Position numbers and translations under genes: made by a program
Assembly (NCBI GenBank): GCA_022496185.1
Contig: WTXG01000190.1
Location: 1 to 64,000, forward strand
Direction of reading: 5' to 3'
Length of the DNA: 64,000 bases
Source: Multifurca ochricompacta
Lineage: Eukaryota; Basidiomycota; Agaricomycetes; Russulales; Russulaceae
The notes under the pieces: model-generated
What the model saw: the letters and a program-made list of their open reading frames with translations, nothing else
Told to the model about the DNA's origin: nothing
Database searches by the model: none
Shown here: piece by piece, positions 31,349 through 41,480 of the stretch
How positions within the stretch are numbered: the stretch's first letter is position 1
Layout of the letters: each line of letters opens with the position of its first letter

Positions 31349-34300
31349 ATGTCTTCCATCGTCTTCCCCCCTACCTTCAAGTTTGACAAACTTGATGGCT
31401 CCAACTGGCAGCAGTGGTTGGTGTCTTTCACTGCCCTGCTCAGGATCAATGGGATGAAGAGGCACATCACACATGATGCCCCTGAGTTCCCTAATGCTCC
31501 GAAGCCAGAAGATGGAGAAAAGGACGACGAGTATGCCAAGCGCTTCGCACTTTGGTCGGAGCCGATATACTTGGAGTGGAATAGGGTTGAGGAAGTCCTC
31601 ATGGGAGTTCTGGTGATGGTAACATTGCCAGAAACATACTCCCAAATTGCCTCTGACAGAACTTACCCTTCTGTCAATGCCAAGTATGAGCGTTTGGAAT
31701 CGCTCTATGGCTCAGTAGGTAGCATGGCGACCTACAACTTGTGGTGTTCTGTGTCCTCTTTCCGCTTGGAGGAGGGCAAACAATTCAGACCCCAGTTGCA
31801 GCGTGTCTTGGATGTGAGGAGTACCCTCAAGGAAAATGGGATGGAGATCTCTGATCTCCAGATGAGCTTTATTTTGCTCCAATCCCTACCTCCATCCTAT
31901 TCCACCATTGCTGGCTCCATCCTGGCGTCAGGTCCTCCTGACCGCCTTTCCCCTCAGGACCTTGTACAAAGGTTCCTAAATGAGGAAAGCCGACTTGCCG
32001 GCCCCACAGGAAGTGGTGTTGGGGCTGCCCTTAACAAGGCAGCCCATGTCAACAAAAACAAAAATAAAAAACAAGTAACTTTCACGCCACCTCCTGCAGG
32101 TGCATCATCGTCCAATGATGTCACCTGCTTCTATTGCCAGAAGCTGGGCCACAAGGCAAACGAATGTCGGCAAAGGAAACAGGACAGGGCCAATGCTGAT
32201 GCAGGCAAAAAGGGCAACAAGAGGAAGGGGCAAGGCCCCAGTGTACAAAATAACTCCACACAAGTAGCTACCATAGTTAATGGTAGCGGCAGAATACAGG
32301 AGGTGCATGAGACACCTCGCATTTCACTTTATATGATGACCGAGCACGCACAAGAAGTTGATGATGGCAGCAACCCTTGGATGATGGACAGTGGAGCCAC
32401 CACTCACTTTACACCATACTTAGATGATTTCTCTGAGTATTTCCCACACAAGGGACATCAGGTGACAATAGGTGATGGCTCTGTAGTCCAAGTCAAAGGA
32501 ACAGGCAAAGTTCTCCTCAAAACTCACAGTAACTATGAGCTAGAGTTGAACAATGTGTTTTATATGCCTGGCAGTGAAAGAATACTGTCGACAAGCTGCA
32601 TCACAGACAAAGGCGGCTCAGTGGAATTCACTCCATCTGAGGTCAAAATAAAGTATAATAATGCAATTATAGCGGAAGGTGTCAAAGCTATGGGACTCTA
32701 CTGGGTCTTTGGGAAAACTATGCAGAATTTAAATACTGCTTCCCACAAATCTGCATCAAGTAGCCTTGACACCTGGCATTTGCGAATGGGTCATATGTCA
32801 AAAGAGGCCCTCAAGAGATATGCTCCTAAGGCCGTAAAAGGCCTTAGCATTGATAATAGCCAAGTGGAAGACAAGCCGTGCTATGGCTGTGAAATGGGAA
32901 AATCACACCGTCTTCCATTCCCTCCCTCTCAAAAGAGAGCTTCAGCACCCTTGGAAGTCATTCACAGTGACCTAGTTGGTCCTCTGCAATGTACTTCAAT
33001 TCAAGGAAACCTATACTTCGCCACTTTCATAGACGACTTTAGTAGAACTGCTCTAGTTGTTGCTATGAAAGCAAAAAGTGATTTTACATCGGTCTTCAGT
33101 AACATTAAGGCATTCTTGGAAAATAAGACAGACAAGAAAATAAAGACCTTACACACTGACCAAGGTGGCGAATATGTCAATAGGGAGCTGAAGTCAATAC
33201 TTGAGAAGGCTGGCATAGAGCATAAACTGACAATGCCATATTCTCCACAACAAAACGGAAGGGCTGAAAGGTTCAACAGAACCATCATGGAAAAGGCCAC
33301 AAGTATGCTACATCATGCTGGTCTTTCCCTTGGTTTCTGGGAATGTGCAGTGCGAACAGCCTGTCACATATACAATAGAACGCCAATCCGTTCTAATAAG
33401 TGGAGGACACCGCTTGAACTTCTGGATGGGGACATTCCAGATGTCTCTTACTTTAAAATATTTGGCTGCTTAGCCTGTTACACTGTCCCAGAGGACAAAA
33501 GACGCAAACTGGATCACAAAGCCAGGGAGACAGTCTTTGTCGGGTATGCACCCCAATCTAAAGGATATCTTCTTTGGGACATGCATACTCGATCCTTCAT
33601 ATTGTCAAGGGATGTGACATTTGATGAAGGGTCCTTCCCATCCAACCTTGCCAAGGACAGCAAGGGAAAGCAAAAGGAGAAAGTTACACCTTTTGTCTTA
33701 GAAGCAGAGAGGTCTGTCCAACCTCAACCAGCAATAGCCACAGTTCCTCAGGCTCCTGAAGACAAGGAGACCGAGGTTGAGGAACAGGAGGTAGTGGAAC
33801 CTCCTCAAATAAATCCTGAGCCTACCACACCCGAAAATGAAGTTGACACACACGATCAAACTATCTATCAGACACCACCATCCCAAATCATGGAACCCTC
33901 TGAACTCCCCCAGAGAACCTGTGCCAAAAGACAATCTAAAAAGAATGTTGGCAAAATTTCCCAACCAGTATTTACTAGGGAAAGTCCATGCTCTCAGCAA
34001 CGTGACAGGGCTGTGCAGGAAGATTTAGATCTTGATACTGCCCGTCCCAAACGTTCACACCGCATGAACCCTCGATTTTATAATGAGGACAATGCTGAGT
34101 TCGTGCAGGGTTCTTCCAGACTTGGGCATATGGAATTGTTAAATGCCGCAGGTGTCTCATATAGAGACCCCCTGACTTTTCAGGAGGCAATGGAGTCCGA
34201 CAATGCCAGCGAATGGCTTGAGGCATGTAGATATGAAATAGATGCCTTAGATAAACTTAATGTGTGGCGCCTTGAGGATCTTCCTAAGGGAAGAAAGGCA

Positions 34301-35710
34301 GTCAAATCAAAATGGGTTTTTAAGCTGAAACCAGATGGATGGTTTCATGCTAGGCTCGTGGCAAAAGGTTTCACCCAAGTAGAAGGGGTGGACTTTGACG
34401 AAACATTCTCTCCAGTCGCCAGATTTGAATCTCTTAGATTATTACTAGCGCTAGCTACGCTAGAGGATTGGGAAATCCACCAGATGGATGTCAAATCAGC
34501 ATTCCTACATGGCGATCTGGATGAAGAAATTTATATGGAGCAACCAACTGGTTTCGTCGTTGCTGGTCAAGAGTCCAAAGTTTGTAGGCTACAAAAAGCA
34601 CTATATGGCCTCAAACAAGCATCCCGAGCATGGAATCTACAATTCCATGCAGTTCTTAATGAACTGGGCTTTACTTGGACGTACTCTGATGCAGGAGTAT
34701 ATGTGTTTCATCAAAAGGAGGGGGATGATTCACTATATGTCATTCTTTATGTAGATGACATTACTATACTCGGGTCTTCCAATGATAAGATAACATGGCT
34801 GAAGTCGTCTTTATCTAGTCGATATGAGATGACTGACTTGGGAGAAATCCAGTCATACCTTGGAGTTAACATCACCAGGGATCATCCTAATAAGACGCTG
34901 GAAATTGATCAAGCAGCCTATGTTTTATCTATTATTGAGAAGTTTGGGATGAGGGATTCCAACCGAGTATATACTCCTCTTCCCTCTGGCGCTGATGTTC
35001 ATCTGGTCAAATTTGAAGGCCAAGCATCTACTTCTGAAATAAAGAGGTACCAACAGCTGATGGGGTCTCTGCTATGGGTGCAGATTGGAAGCAGACCTGA
35101 TATCAGTTTTGCTGTGGCGTGCCTTAGCCAATACGCTTCCAACCCCTCTCAAGATCACATGCGACTTGCAAAGTATGTCTTAAAATATCTAAATAGTACA
35201 AAAGACTGCAAGTTGCGGTATTCTGGAGGGAATGGGGAGAGTGGCCTTCATGGCTTTGCAGATTCCTCATGGGGAGATCAAGAGGACTGCCGCTCTACCT
35301 CAGGCTATGTGTTTTTCTTAGCAAATGGTGCCATATCTTGGTGTTCCAGAAAGCAGAAAACTGTAGCACAGTCCACCACAGAAGCCAAATATATGAGCCT
35401 CTCTGAGGCTGCAAATCAGGCAGCGTGGTACAGGACTTTTATGGAGGAACTAGGGTATGAGGTATCCTCCCCTATACTACTCCACTGTGATAATAAGGGT
35501 GCTGTGGATTTGGCATTAAACCCAGTCACAGGAAGGCGGTCAAAGCATATTCCCATCAAGTACCATGCCATTAGGGGGTACATTGAATCGCACATAATTG
35601 AGTTAGTGCGTACCCCCACAGGTGAGATGCTGGCAGATGGCTTCACTAAGTCTCTACCAAGAGCATCATTTGAAACCATGGTAAATGGACTTGGACTTAT
35701 GCTGGAATGA
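31349..35710 (+). CDS. Copia 2 gag-pol polyprotein, uninterrupted
   Basis: The 1453-residue frame starts at ATG 31349 (MSSIVFPP), which aligns with copia 1. An upstream in-frame TTG is not needed. Domains: gag 1-250, knuckle C260-C263-H268-C273, protease DSGA at 347-350, integrase finger H477/H482/C511/C514, catalytic D541, D604, E640 (35 residues between the last two), reverse transcriptase with DVKSAFLHG at 1047-1055 and YVDD at 1134-1137, RNase H from D1305. The RNase H motif TEAEYM reads TEAKYM, so the likely catalytic Glu is Lys1347 (codon 35387-35389). The RT stretch GRFRARLVAKGF of copia 1 reads GWFHARLVAKGF, and HTDRGGEF reads HTDQGGEY. These changes fit CpG transitions. The frame is complete but the enzyme may not be fully active. 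Confidence 0.95.
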   Translation: MSSIVFPPTFKFDKLDGSNWQQWLVSFTALLRINGMKRHITHDAPEFPNAPKPEDGEKDDEYAKRFALWSEPIYLEWNRVEEVLMGVLVMVTLPETYSQIASDRTYPSVNAKYERLESLYGSVGSMATYNLWCSVSSFRLEEGKQFRPQLQRVLDVRSTLKENGMEISDLQMSFILLQSLPPSYSTIAGSILASGPPDRLSPQDLVQRFLNEESRLAGPTGSGVGAALNKAAHVNKNKNKKQVTFTPPPAGASSSNDVTCFYCQKLGHKANECRQRKQDRANADAGKKGNKRKGQGPSVQNNSTQVATIVNGSGRIQEVHETPRISLYMMTEHAQEVDDGSNPWMMDSGATTHFTPYLDDFSEYFPHKGHQVTIGDGSVVQVKGTGKVLLKTHSNYELELNNVFYMPGSERILSTSCITDKGGSVEFTPSEVKIKYNNAIIAEGVKAMGLYWVFGKTMQNLNTASHKSASSSLDTWHLRMGHMSKEALKRYAPKAVKGLSIDNSQVEDKPCYGCEMGKSHRLPFPPSQKRASAPLEVIHSDLVGPLQCTSIQGNLYFATFIDDFSRTALVVAMKAKSDFTSVFSNIKAFLENKTDKKIKTLHTDQGGEYVNRELKSILEKAGIEHKLTMPYSPQQNGRAERFNRTIMEKATSMLHHAGLSLGFWECAVRTACHIYNRTPIRSNKWRTPLELLDGDIPDVSYFKIFGCLACYTVPEDKRRKLDHKARETVFVGYAPQSKGYLLWDMHTRSFILSRDVTFDEGSFPSNLAKDSKGKQKEKVTPFVLEAERSVQPQPAIATVPQAPEDKETEVEEQEVVEPPQINPEPTTPENEVDTHDQTIYQTPPSQIMEPSELPQRTCAKRQSKKNVGKISQPVFTRESPCSQQRDRAVQEDLDLDTARPKRSHRMNPRFYNEDNAEFVQGSSRLGHMELLNAAGVSYRDPLTFQEAMESDNASEWLEACRYEIDALDKLNVWRLEDLPKGRKAVKSKWVFKLKPDGWFHARLVAKGFTQVEGVDFDETFSPVARFESLRLLLALATLEDWEIHQMDVKSAFLHGDLDEEIYMEQPTGFVVAGQESKVCRLQKALYGLKQASRAWNLQFHAVLNELGFTWTYSDAGVYVFHQKEGDDSLYVILYVDDITILGSSNDKITWLKSSLSSRYEMTDLGEIQSYLGVNITRDHPNKTLEIDQAAYVLSIIEKFGMRDSNRVYTPLPSGADVHLVKFEGQASTSEIKRYQQLMGSLLWVQIGSRPDISFAVACLSQYASNPSQDHMRLAKYVLKYLNSTKDCKLRYSGGNGESGLHGFADSSWGDQEDCRSTSGYVFFLANGAISWCSRKQKTVAQSTTEAKYMSLSEAANQAAWYRTFMEELGYEVSSPILLHCDNKGAVDLALNPVTGRRSKHIPIKYHAIRGYIESHIIELVRTPTGEMLADGFTKSLPRASFETMVNGLGLMLE

Positions 35711-35971
35711 GAAGAGCTGGAATTTGGAGACTTCGTATACCAGTTTCACTTTCCCACCATGCCACATGAGCATGTTCTCGACCTCGAGAGTGACGCAAGA
35801 GGTGTGAGTTTGCATAAGAGAATCTACAACTCGTATGCAAAGCTCACAACCCGCACTTGAGAGTTAGAGAAGTTGGATCTCTGGCTGGCGATATGCTCAT
35901 TTAATTGTGATGGCAATGTGCTCATCCAACTCATTTCCCATCCATGACCAGATGCCTTCAGCATGGAGGGA

Positions 35972-36474
35972 TGTTGAACACAGGAGATGTTCGGTGATGC
36001 TTCAGGCATCAGGTGATTAGATTAGCTACTTTGCAGATTAGATTAGATACCGAAGTTTCGGACTATTTACATTATCATTATTACTTTCTTTCTCACATTC
36101 CGCAGTAGCTGACTGATGCACCATATAACATGTGATTTCTGTAATGGCCAATGGCCTTTGTCCCTCATGTTTATTGTTTGGACTTTGTCCGGCACCTGTG
36201 GACTTATTCCCAGTGTGCACAGACCATTCCTTGGAGTATATAAGGATGTCTGTTTCGTCCTCTACACTTCAGAGTTTTCTTCATCTCTGAAGTGTAAGTC
36301 CGTTCTACATTACTTTCTACTTATACCTTTGACTAACTGCTCTTTGTAGCTAACTTGTCTTTTAGGTCAGTAGTATAGTAATAGAGTTTTCTTCATCTCT
36401 GAAGTCTAACTTGTCTTTTAGCCTAAACCGCTAACTCACTACAGTCAGTATGCTGCGCACATGCCTGTTTCACA
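35972..36474 (+). repeat. Copia 2 3' LTR
   Basis: It is preceded by the purine tract CATGGAGGGA and followed by the duplicated target AGATC. Confidence 0.95.
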
Positions 36475-37417
36475 AGATCAGTAGTGCTAGACATTGAGAG
36501 CACCTTACCAAGAACCAAAACTGCCTTGCCCTTCTTGCAAGCGACTCCCCAATCAACAGTGCCCCACTCGATGCCAAACCAACAAACCTGGATTTCCTCC
36601 TCAAACCTTGACTGGAAGCATGACTACTCCAGGAATCTTCAGTGACATCCATCAATATGAATCTTGCAGCTGTGGCAACCTCCTTCCCATTTGCCCTTCC
36701 TACCCAATTAACCAACGACGTCAACCCAAAGCTGAAAGGGAACCCATGCTAGTTAGAATCATAAGAGGAGAACGCACCTTTCAACTGACATACATGCCTC
36801 ACAGTTGACCTCTACCAAGGGACATGGTACCACATCCACCCTAACAATCTAGGACAGGACAAAGCTATTAGAAAAGCCCCAAAACGAAACCAGACTCAAC
36901 GCACCTGATTCCTCCAGAACCCCACCAAACCAAACACATCCTCCAACCGTCAATCGAAGTGCTACCAGCAGGAGCGAACCTGGACACATGTCGACCACAT
37001 TTCCTGAACCCCAACCTAGACAACGACAGTGATCAGCTAAAGACCCAGAAGAAGGATGCACCAACTTACTATTAACCATGACACCCAAGGATGGGACGAC
37101 CGGAGGATGAATTGAAGGGGTACCACCCCCATTGTTTGACGGAAACCAGGCAAAGGCAAAGTATTGGTGGACTCAGATAGAGCTCCACAACTTCCTGAAT
37201 AACCAAGTGACAATCATAAGACATGAGATACCCAGAGTGTCCATGTGTTGGGCCTAATGAGAGGACCAAAAATTAACCAATGGGCAACAGAGAAGACAAG
37301 GTGGCTAGCCAATGTAGCCCACGCTAGAATTCAAGAGCCGCACCCATGGGAGAAATTCTGACAAGTGTTTCAGGCGGCATTCGCCAATATAACTGCCAAG
37401 TGAAAAGTGTTACAACT

Positions 37418-38040
37418 TGTATTAGATGTATATCCTAAGTATCTAATTAATTGTGAACACATTTTTAATCTTATCACTTGTATTATCTATGTTGAACCAA
37501 ACAAAGATACTGGTACAGATGTTCCAGGATAGCAGTCTGACATAATTGTGATTACACATAGATAACACTAGTGATAAAATCAAAAATGCATTCACAATTA
37601 ATTAGATACTTAGGATATATACATCTAAGTGATAAGATCAAAAACGCATTCACAATTAGTTAGATACTTAGGACATACATCTAAGTGATAAGATCAAAAA
37701 TGCATTCACAATTAATTAGATACTTAGGATATACATCTAATACAAGTGATAAGATCAAAAATGTGTTCACAATTAATTAGATACTTGGGATGTACATCTA
37801 AGTGATAAGATCAAAAATGCATTCACAACTAATTAGATACTTAGGACATACATCTAAGTGATAAGATCAAAAACACATTCACAATTAATTAGATACTTAA
37901 GATATACAACTAAGATAATACAAGTGATAAGATCAAAAATGCGTTCACAATTAATTAGATACTTAGGACATACATCTAAGGATCAAAAACGCATTCACAA
38001 TTAATTAGACACAAGTGATAAAATCAACTTTGCATAACCC
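37418..38040. repeat. Tandem minisatellite of ~56 bp with one inverted unit
   Basis: About eight head-to-tail units of 55-63 bp from 37570 share GTGATAAGATCAAAAA, GCATTCACAATTAATTAG and ATACTTAGGA. One unit at about 37418-37485 is in the reverse direction, with a non-repeated spacer between. Unit sequence resembles the foldback arms at 7981-8090. Units are directly adjacent with no unique spacers, so this is not a CRISPR array. Confidence 0.85.
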
Positions 38041-38049
38041 TATATATAA

Positions 38050-38175
38050 TATATTGTGTGATTTTACTAGTGAGGCTGGGTGGCTCAATGGTTAGAGCAC
38101 TGGACCAAGCATGTACCCAGAGTTCTTGGGTTCAATCACAGATGTTGCCATTATATTTTCTGGCATGCTCTTTGA
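38050..38175 (+). repeat. tRNA-derived SINE-like sequence, copy 2
   Basis: A box TGGCTCAATGG at 38081-38091 and B box GGTTCAATCAC at 38129-38139 follow the shared leader ATATTGTGTGATTTTACTAG. It resembles 29080-29215 on the other strand. It may be a tRNA-derived mobile element or tRNA pseudogene. Confidence 0.5.
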
Positions 38176-38246
38176 TAAATATCATCCTCATTATGATATG
38201 ATTATTACTACACTACTATACCCCTATTACATAATTTTCATATTGT

Positions 38247-38422
38247 AGGACCAGTTCAGACTGGTTGTGGACCGGCAACTGGACCAAAAAAGACTGTTTT
38301 TTGGTCTTTAGGCAGTCCAGTCCAGTTATCTGGACATAAGGTGCAACTGGCAACCAGTTGCGGTTGCTGGTTGTGTCCCATTATGGTCAAAAAACCAGAC
38401 CAGACCAGACCTTTAAACACTA
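38247..38422. repeat. hAT-like terminal relic (CCAGTT-rich)
   Basis: It ends CCTTTAAACACTA and is rich in CCGGT/CCAGT words, as is the right end of the intact element at 57183-58331. The left end is missing. Confidence 0.6.
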
Positions 38423-38774
38423 GCAGTAAGCATGTGATTCTCTTCTGGCCAATGGCCTTAGTCCCTCATTTGTTGTCTGGCACTTGTGGACTTATTCCCA
38501 GTGTGCACAGACCATTTCCCCTGGCCCCTATGGGTATAAAAGGGTGTCTGTTTCATGTCTTACACTTCAGAGTTCTTCTAACCTCTGAAGTGTAAGTTCC
38601 CTTTACTATACTTTCTTCTTTACCTTTGACTAACTGTCTCCTGTAGACTACTTGTCTTTTAGGTCAGTAGTATAGTTGTATTAGAGTTCTTCTAACCTCT
38701 GAAGCACTACTTGTCTTTTAGCCTAACCCACTACTAACCACAGTCAGTATAACCAGCAGCATGATTGTTTGACA
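38423..38774 (+). repeat. Copia LTR relic, truncated
   Basis: It matches the 3' two thirds of the copia LTRs: GCCAATGGCCTT, CACTTGTGGACTTATTCCC, a TATAAAAG box, the CTTACACTTCAGAG hairpin and the end GTCAGTAT...GTTTGACA. Confidence 0.8.
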
Positions 38775-38863
38775 GAGCTGACCTCACTGAGGATCTGTGA
38801 GACTGCTGATGGACCCATACCAGGTTGTGCATGTCACACATGATATGCCCCACTGAGCATAAC

Positions 38864-39049
38864 ACCAGGGTTACCCCTGCCAATCACTAGGTGAACCACA
38901 GAGGGCCAGGATCAAGGCTCAAGGTCAAGGCTATCAAAAACAAATTGATTCAAGAGTGTCAAAGTGAACTACAAGAGCCATGGTCAAGGTTCAAGAGGGG
39001 CACACATGCAAGGAGTTGAAGCAGTGGCAATAGGCCCTGCTGGAGGTTG
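38864..39049. repeat. hAT end (4578 family) joined to the H-type repeat
   Basis: CAGGGTTACCCCTGCCAATCACTA-type sequence up to 38889 repeats the right end at 5980. From 38890 to 39049 follows the reverse complement of 29447-29625. Confidence 0.6.
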
Positions 39050-39446
39050 TTGTTTTGAGCAGCAGTGAGTTAGATAAGTGCTACCTAGTTTAGTAGCAAT
39101 AATTCAGTTTAGTTGGTTAAAACTAATAATATTATGTTTACCTAGTTTAGTAGTGATAACTGTGTGATGTAATGCATTAACTAAGTAAGGTAAGAGATAA
39201 GATAAGTAATACTCACTTCAGTTTAGTTGGTTAAAGCTGAAGTGACAACTACATGAAGGGATGTCCTTAAATACTAAAAGAGAGTTTAATCCTAGTTTGT
39301 AGAACAATACTATCTAAGTCCATTGTCCTACAGTCACAAGAGAGAATGAAGAGCATTTGTGGATTGTCCTTTATCAATCAGTCAAAGCACACCACAAGCA
39401 TGCATGGTGGTAATGCCACTCAGGTTGATCCAGTGGCTTTGGGTCC
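39050..39446. other. Intergenic, no gene recognised
   Basis: AT-rich DNA with short repeats such as CACTTCAGTTTAGTTGGTTAA, partly shared with the stretch near 6985. No coding or RNA feature was seen. Confidence 0.4.
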
Positions 39447-40257
39447 TGTCACAGCTCTACTTTATTTTTCCTTTTATTTTCTCCCTTTTGGATCACATGA
39501 CCGTGGGAAGATTACCCAGCAGTCTCAACATGTGATCATGGGAATGTAGTCATGACATGGATCATGTGACCAAGTCACATGTAATAGTCACATGCTGCTT
39601 AGTCAGCACAAGAGCCACTCAAGAATTACAAGTTGACTTTCTATTGTGTTTACCACAATAAGCAGAGGCCCCACAGTCTAGACAGTTCTAGACCAAGTGG
39701 AGCTGCTATCAAGATAAGAGGAGTCCAGCCTAGAAGGTTCTAGGTAAGTGGAGCTCTAGATAAGGGCCCAGGTTGGGCCATGGCCAATTTTAGCACAGAA
39801 CCACATGTATCAGTAGATAAGACATGTTCCAGACCAAAGGGCTAGACTACATATCAGTTATCTACTCCACAATGACATCATTATGACATCACATTGTGGA
39901 GCATGATCAGTCAGCAGAGTAAAGCAGCTTACGAATCACAAAGATAAGGCTCAGTCAGCAATACAGCTGACTAACACTTGCTGATTCTTGCTTACATCTA
40001 CTGCTTACCTCGTTACACTGAGAAATGTATATAAGACCCCCTGTAACAGCCTGTAGCCCCCATCTTGTCCTCTTGGGGCTGCAGTTTCTTCCAGTTTCAG
40101 AATGCTGTCATCATGGTTGAATAAACCACAGCAGGTGACACAGTTCCTGGTCATTACTTAACGCGTGATGTTTGCCTCCGCAGTACACCCAACGACTTAG
40201 GTCACCAACCTTTGCCCTTCTTTGTTACTAAGTGTACACAGAGCTTCACCTGTTACA
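39447..40257 (+). repeat. Gypsy G 5' LTR
   Basis: It has ends TGTCAC and GTTACA, a TATATAAG box at 40028-40035, a CRE-like palindrome at 39865-39901, and the self-primer candidate ATCTTGTCCT at 40062-40071. Confidence 0.88.
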
Positions 40258-40259
40258 TT

Positions 40260-40269
40260 AGGACAAGAT
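40260..40269 (+). other. Gypsy G candidate self-primer binding site
   Basis: AGGACAAGAT, two bases after the LTR, is the exact complement of ATCTTGTCCT at 40062-40071, which starts 34 bases after the start of the TATA box. No TGG-type tRNA site is seen. Confidence 0.65.
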
Positions 40270-40898
40270 TGTATTCTATGTGTCCTCCCAGTTTCAGGCC
40301 GGCACTTTAAAAATTCTTTCTTCACAGCAGTAGTAGTGTTTCCACCAGTCTTAGTTACAACCCCTGGGGTCAGAGGCCTGATCAGACAGTAGCTGAGTTG
40401 AGCCAATAATTCATAGCCAAGGTGGTGATCAGAGATATACCTGAGTAGTGGTTATCCTGGTTGCTTGGTCATTCCAAACTCGAGTTGTCGTGTTTATCAT
40501 GTGCTTGGGGATCATCTGTGCCGGATCTCCTACCAAGGAGTGTAAAACTGGGCAGAGCTGAGGGGGCCCCAGGAAACTGGTGACGAACTCAGAGAGACAT
40601 CTGTCAGAACTGATTTCAGAGCACTTGGGCTCGTGTCCCTTGTGTGAGAGGCAGCCAATAGGTCGAGGAGACTGTGGCAGACAGCCTTGGGCTCTGTAAC
40701 TTCACACATCATTTTTCCTGGTGTTGTCATTACTGCCGGAGCTTAGCTAGTGCACTCTTGTGTGCATTAGTATTCGCCTCTTTGGTTGACACACCCTTTC
40801 ACCCTGTGCTTAGCATTGCACAGCACTTGTAACATCAAAACACACAAAAACTACGAAGCTTCTGGTCCAGTGGACCACCTTCCATACCTTTTTTCACA
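40270..40898 (+). other. Gypsy G leader
   Basis: About 630 bases between primer site and the first long ATG frame carry no recognised feature. Confidence 0.45.
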
Positions 40899-41480
40899 AT
40901 GCTGCGCATTCCGTGGGTCGACCGTATTATCCAGCACGCTAGAGAGCATGTCCAACAACTTCGGAGGAGAGGAAGACAAATTTTAACACCGCCGCTTCCT
41001 ATTCAGGAGCAGCCGTATCAGGAAGACATGACTGTGGAGAACATTCTTCCACAACACCCCAACTTCCCTTTCACTTTCAACAACCTTCCCTCAACAATCT
41101 CCTTTGATCCCGTATATCACTACCATTGGGATAACACCCAAGAAGAACATTTTGCCACACCCGCTTCTTCTACTATAGAAGGATCAGAAGGCGCTCTCTC
41201 CACTTCCCCTACTCTCCACAAAGCCAACAATATCATTGAAGAAAGCTTCAAGGACGAACAGGACATCTATATTTACCGCAACAGATTGGTGTGCAACTGG
41301 TTAAACAAAATAACCGAGCGTTTACACCACCACCCATCTGCTGAGGCCAAACTTAGAGAGCTTTTTGGCAACTGGTACCTCCCCAGTACAGAAGTAATGG
41401 TCACAGACCTCGTCACACGTGCCACTGATTGGGAAGAAGAAGAAGAACCCGAGTCAGAATTAGAATATCTGACTGACTGA
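40899..41480 (+). CDS. Gypsy G ORF upstream of gag, possibly gag N-terminus
   Basis: The 193-residue frame (MLRIPWVDRIIQHAREH...) ends with an acidic stretch EEEEEPESELEYLTD. Its TGA (41478-41480) is followed at once by the gag ATG in the same frame. So it is either the N-terminal part of a single gag of about 706 residues with one stop codon, or a separate ORF using readthrough or stop-start reinitiation. I recognise no domain. A CGA-to-TGA change is possible here too. Confidence 0.6.
   Translation: MLRIPWVDRIIQHAREHVQQLRRRGRQILTPPLPIQEQPYQEDMTVENILPQHPNFPFTFNNLPSTISFDPVYHYHWDNTQEEHFATPASSTIEGSEGALSTSPTLHKANNIIEESFKDEQDIYIYRNRLVCNWLNKITERLHHHPSAEAKLRELFGNWYLPSTEVMVTDLVTRATDWEEEEEPESELEYLTD

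Larger units (their letters stand above)
29915..36474 (+). mobile_element. Copia element 2, full length
   Basis: Two 503-bp LTRs and the target duplication AGATC (29910-29914 and 36475-36479) define a complete 6560-bp element. The LTRs differ at about two positions (for example GTAGATTAG against GCAGATTAG). The same family as copia 1. Confidence 0.96.
29823..37400 (+). pseudogene. Retroelement H gag relic, split by copia 2
   Basis: The first part is 29823-29914 (MSHSAREPQTPPIDDMS...), the second 36475-37400. If copia 2 and one AGATC are left out, the frame reads on through DRSVVLDIE, which shows a real insertion into a frame. Later stretches include PPLFDGNQAKAKYWWTQIEL, a typical LTR-retrotransposon gag opening, with several stops and frameshifts. 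I could not find its pol or LTRs, and it may belong to another gypsy family. Confidence 0.6.

Noticed and set aside
37570..38040. Regular repeats as a CRISPR array
   Set aside because: Units abut directly, lack unique spacers, vary in length and lie in a eukaryotic transposon region.
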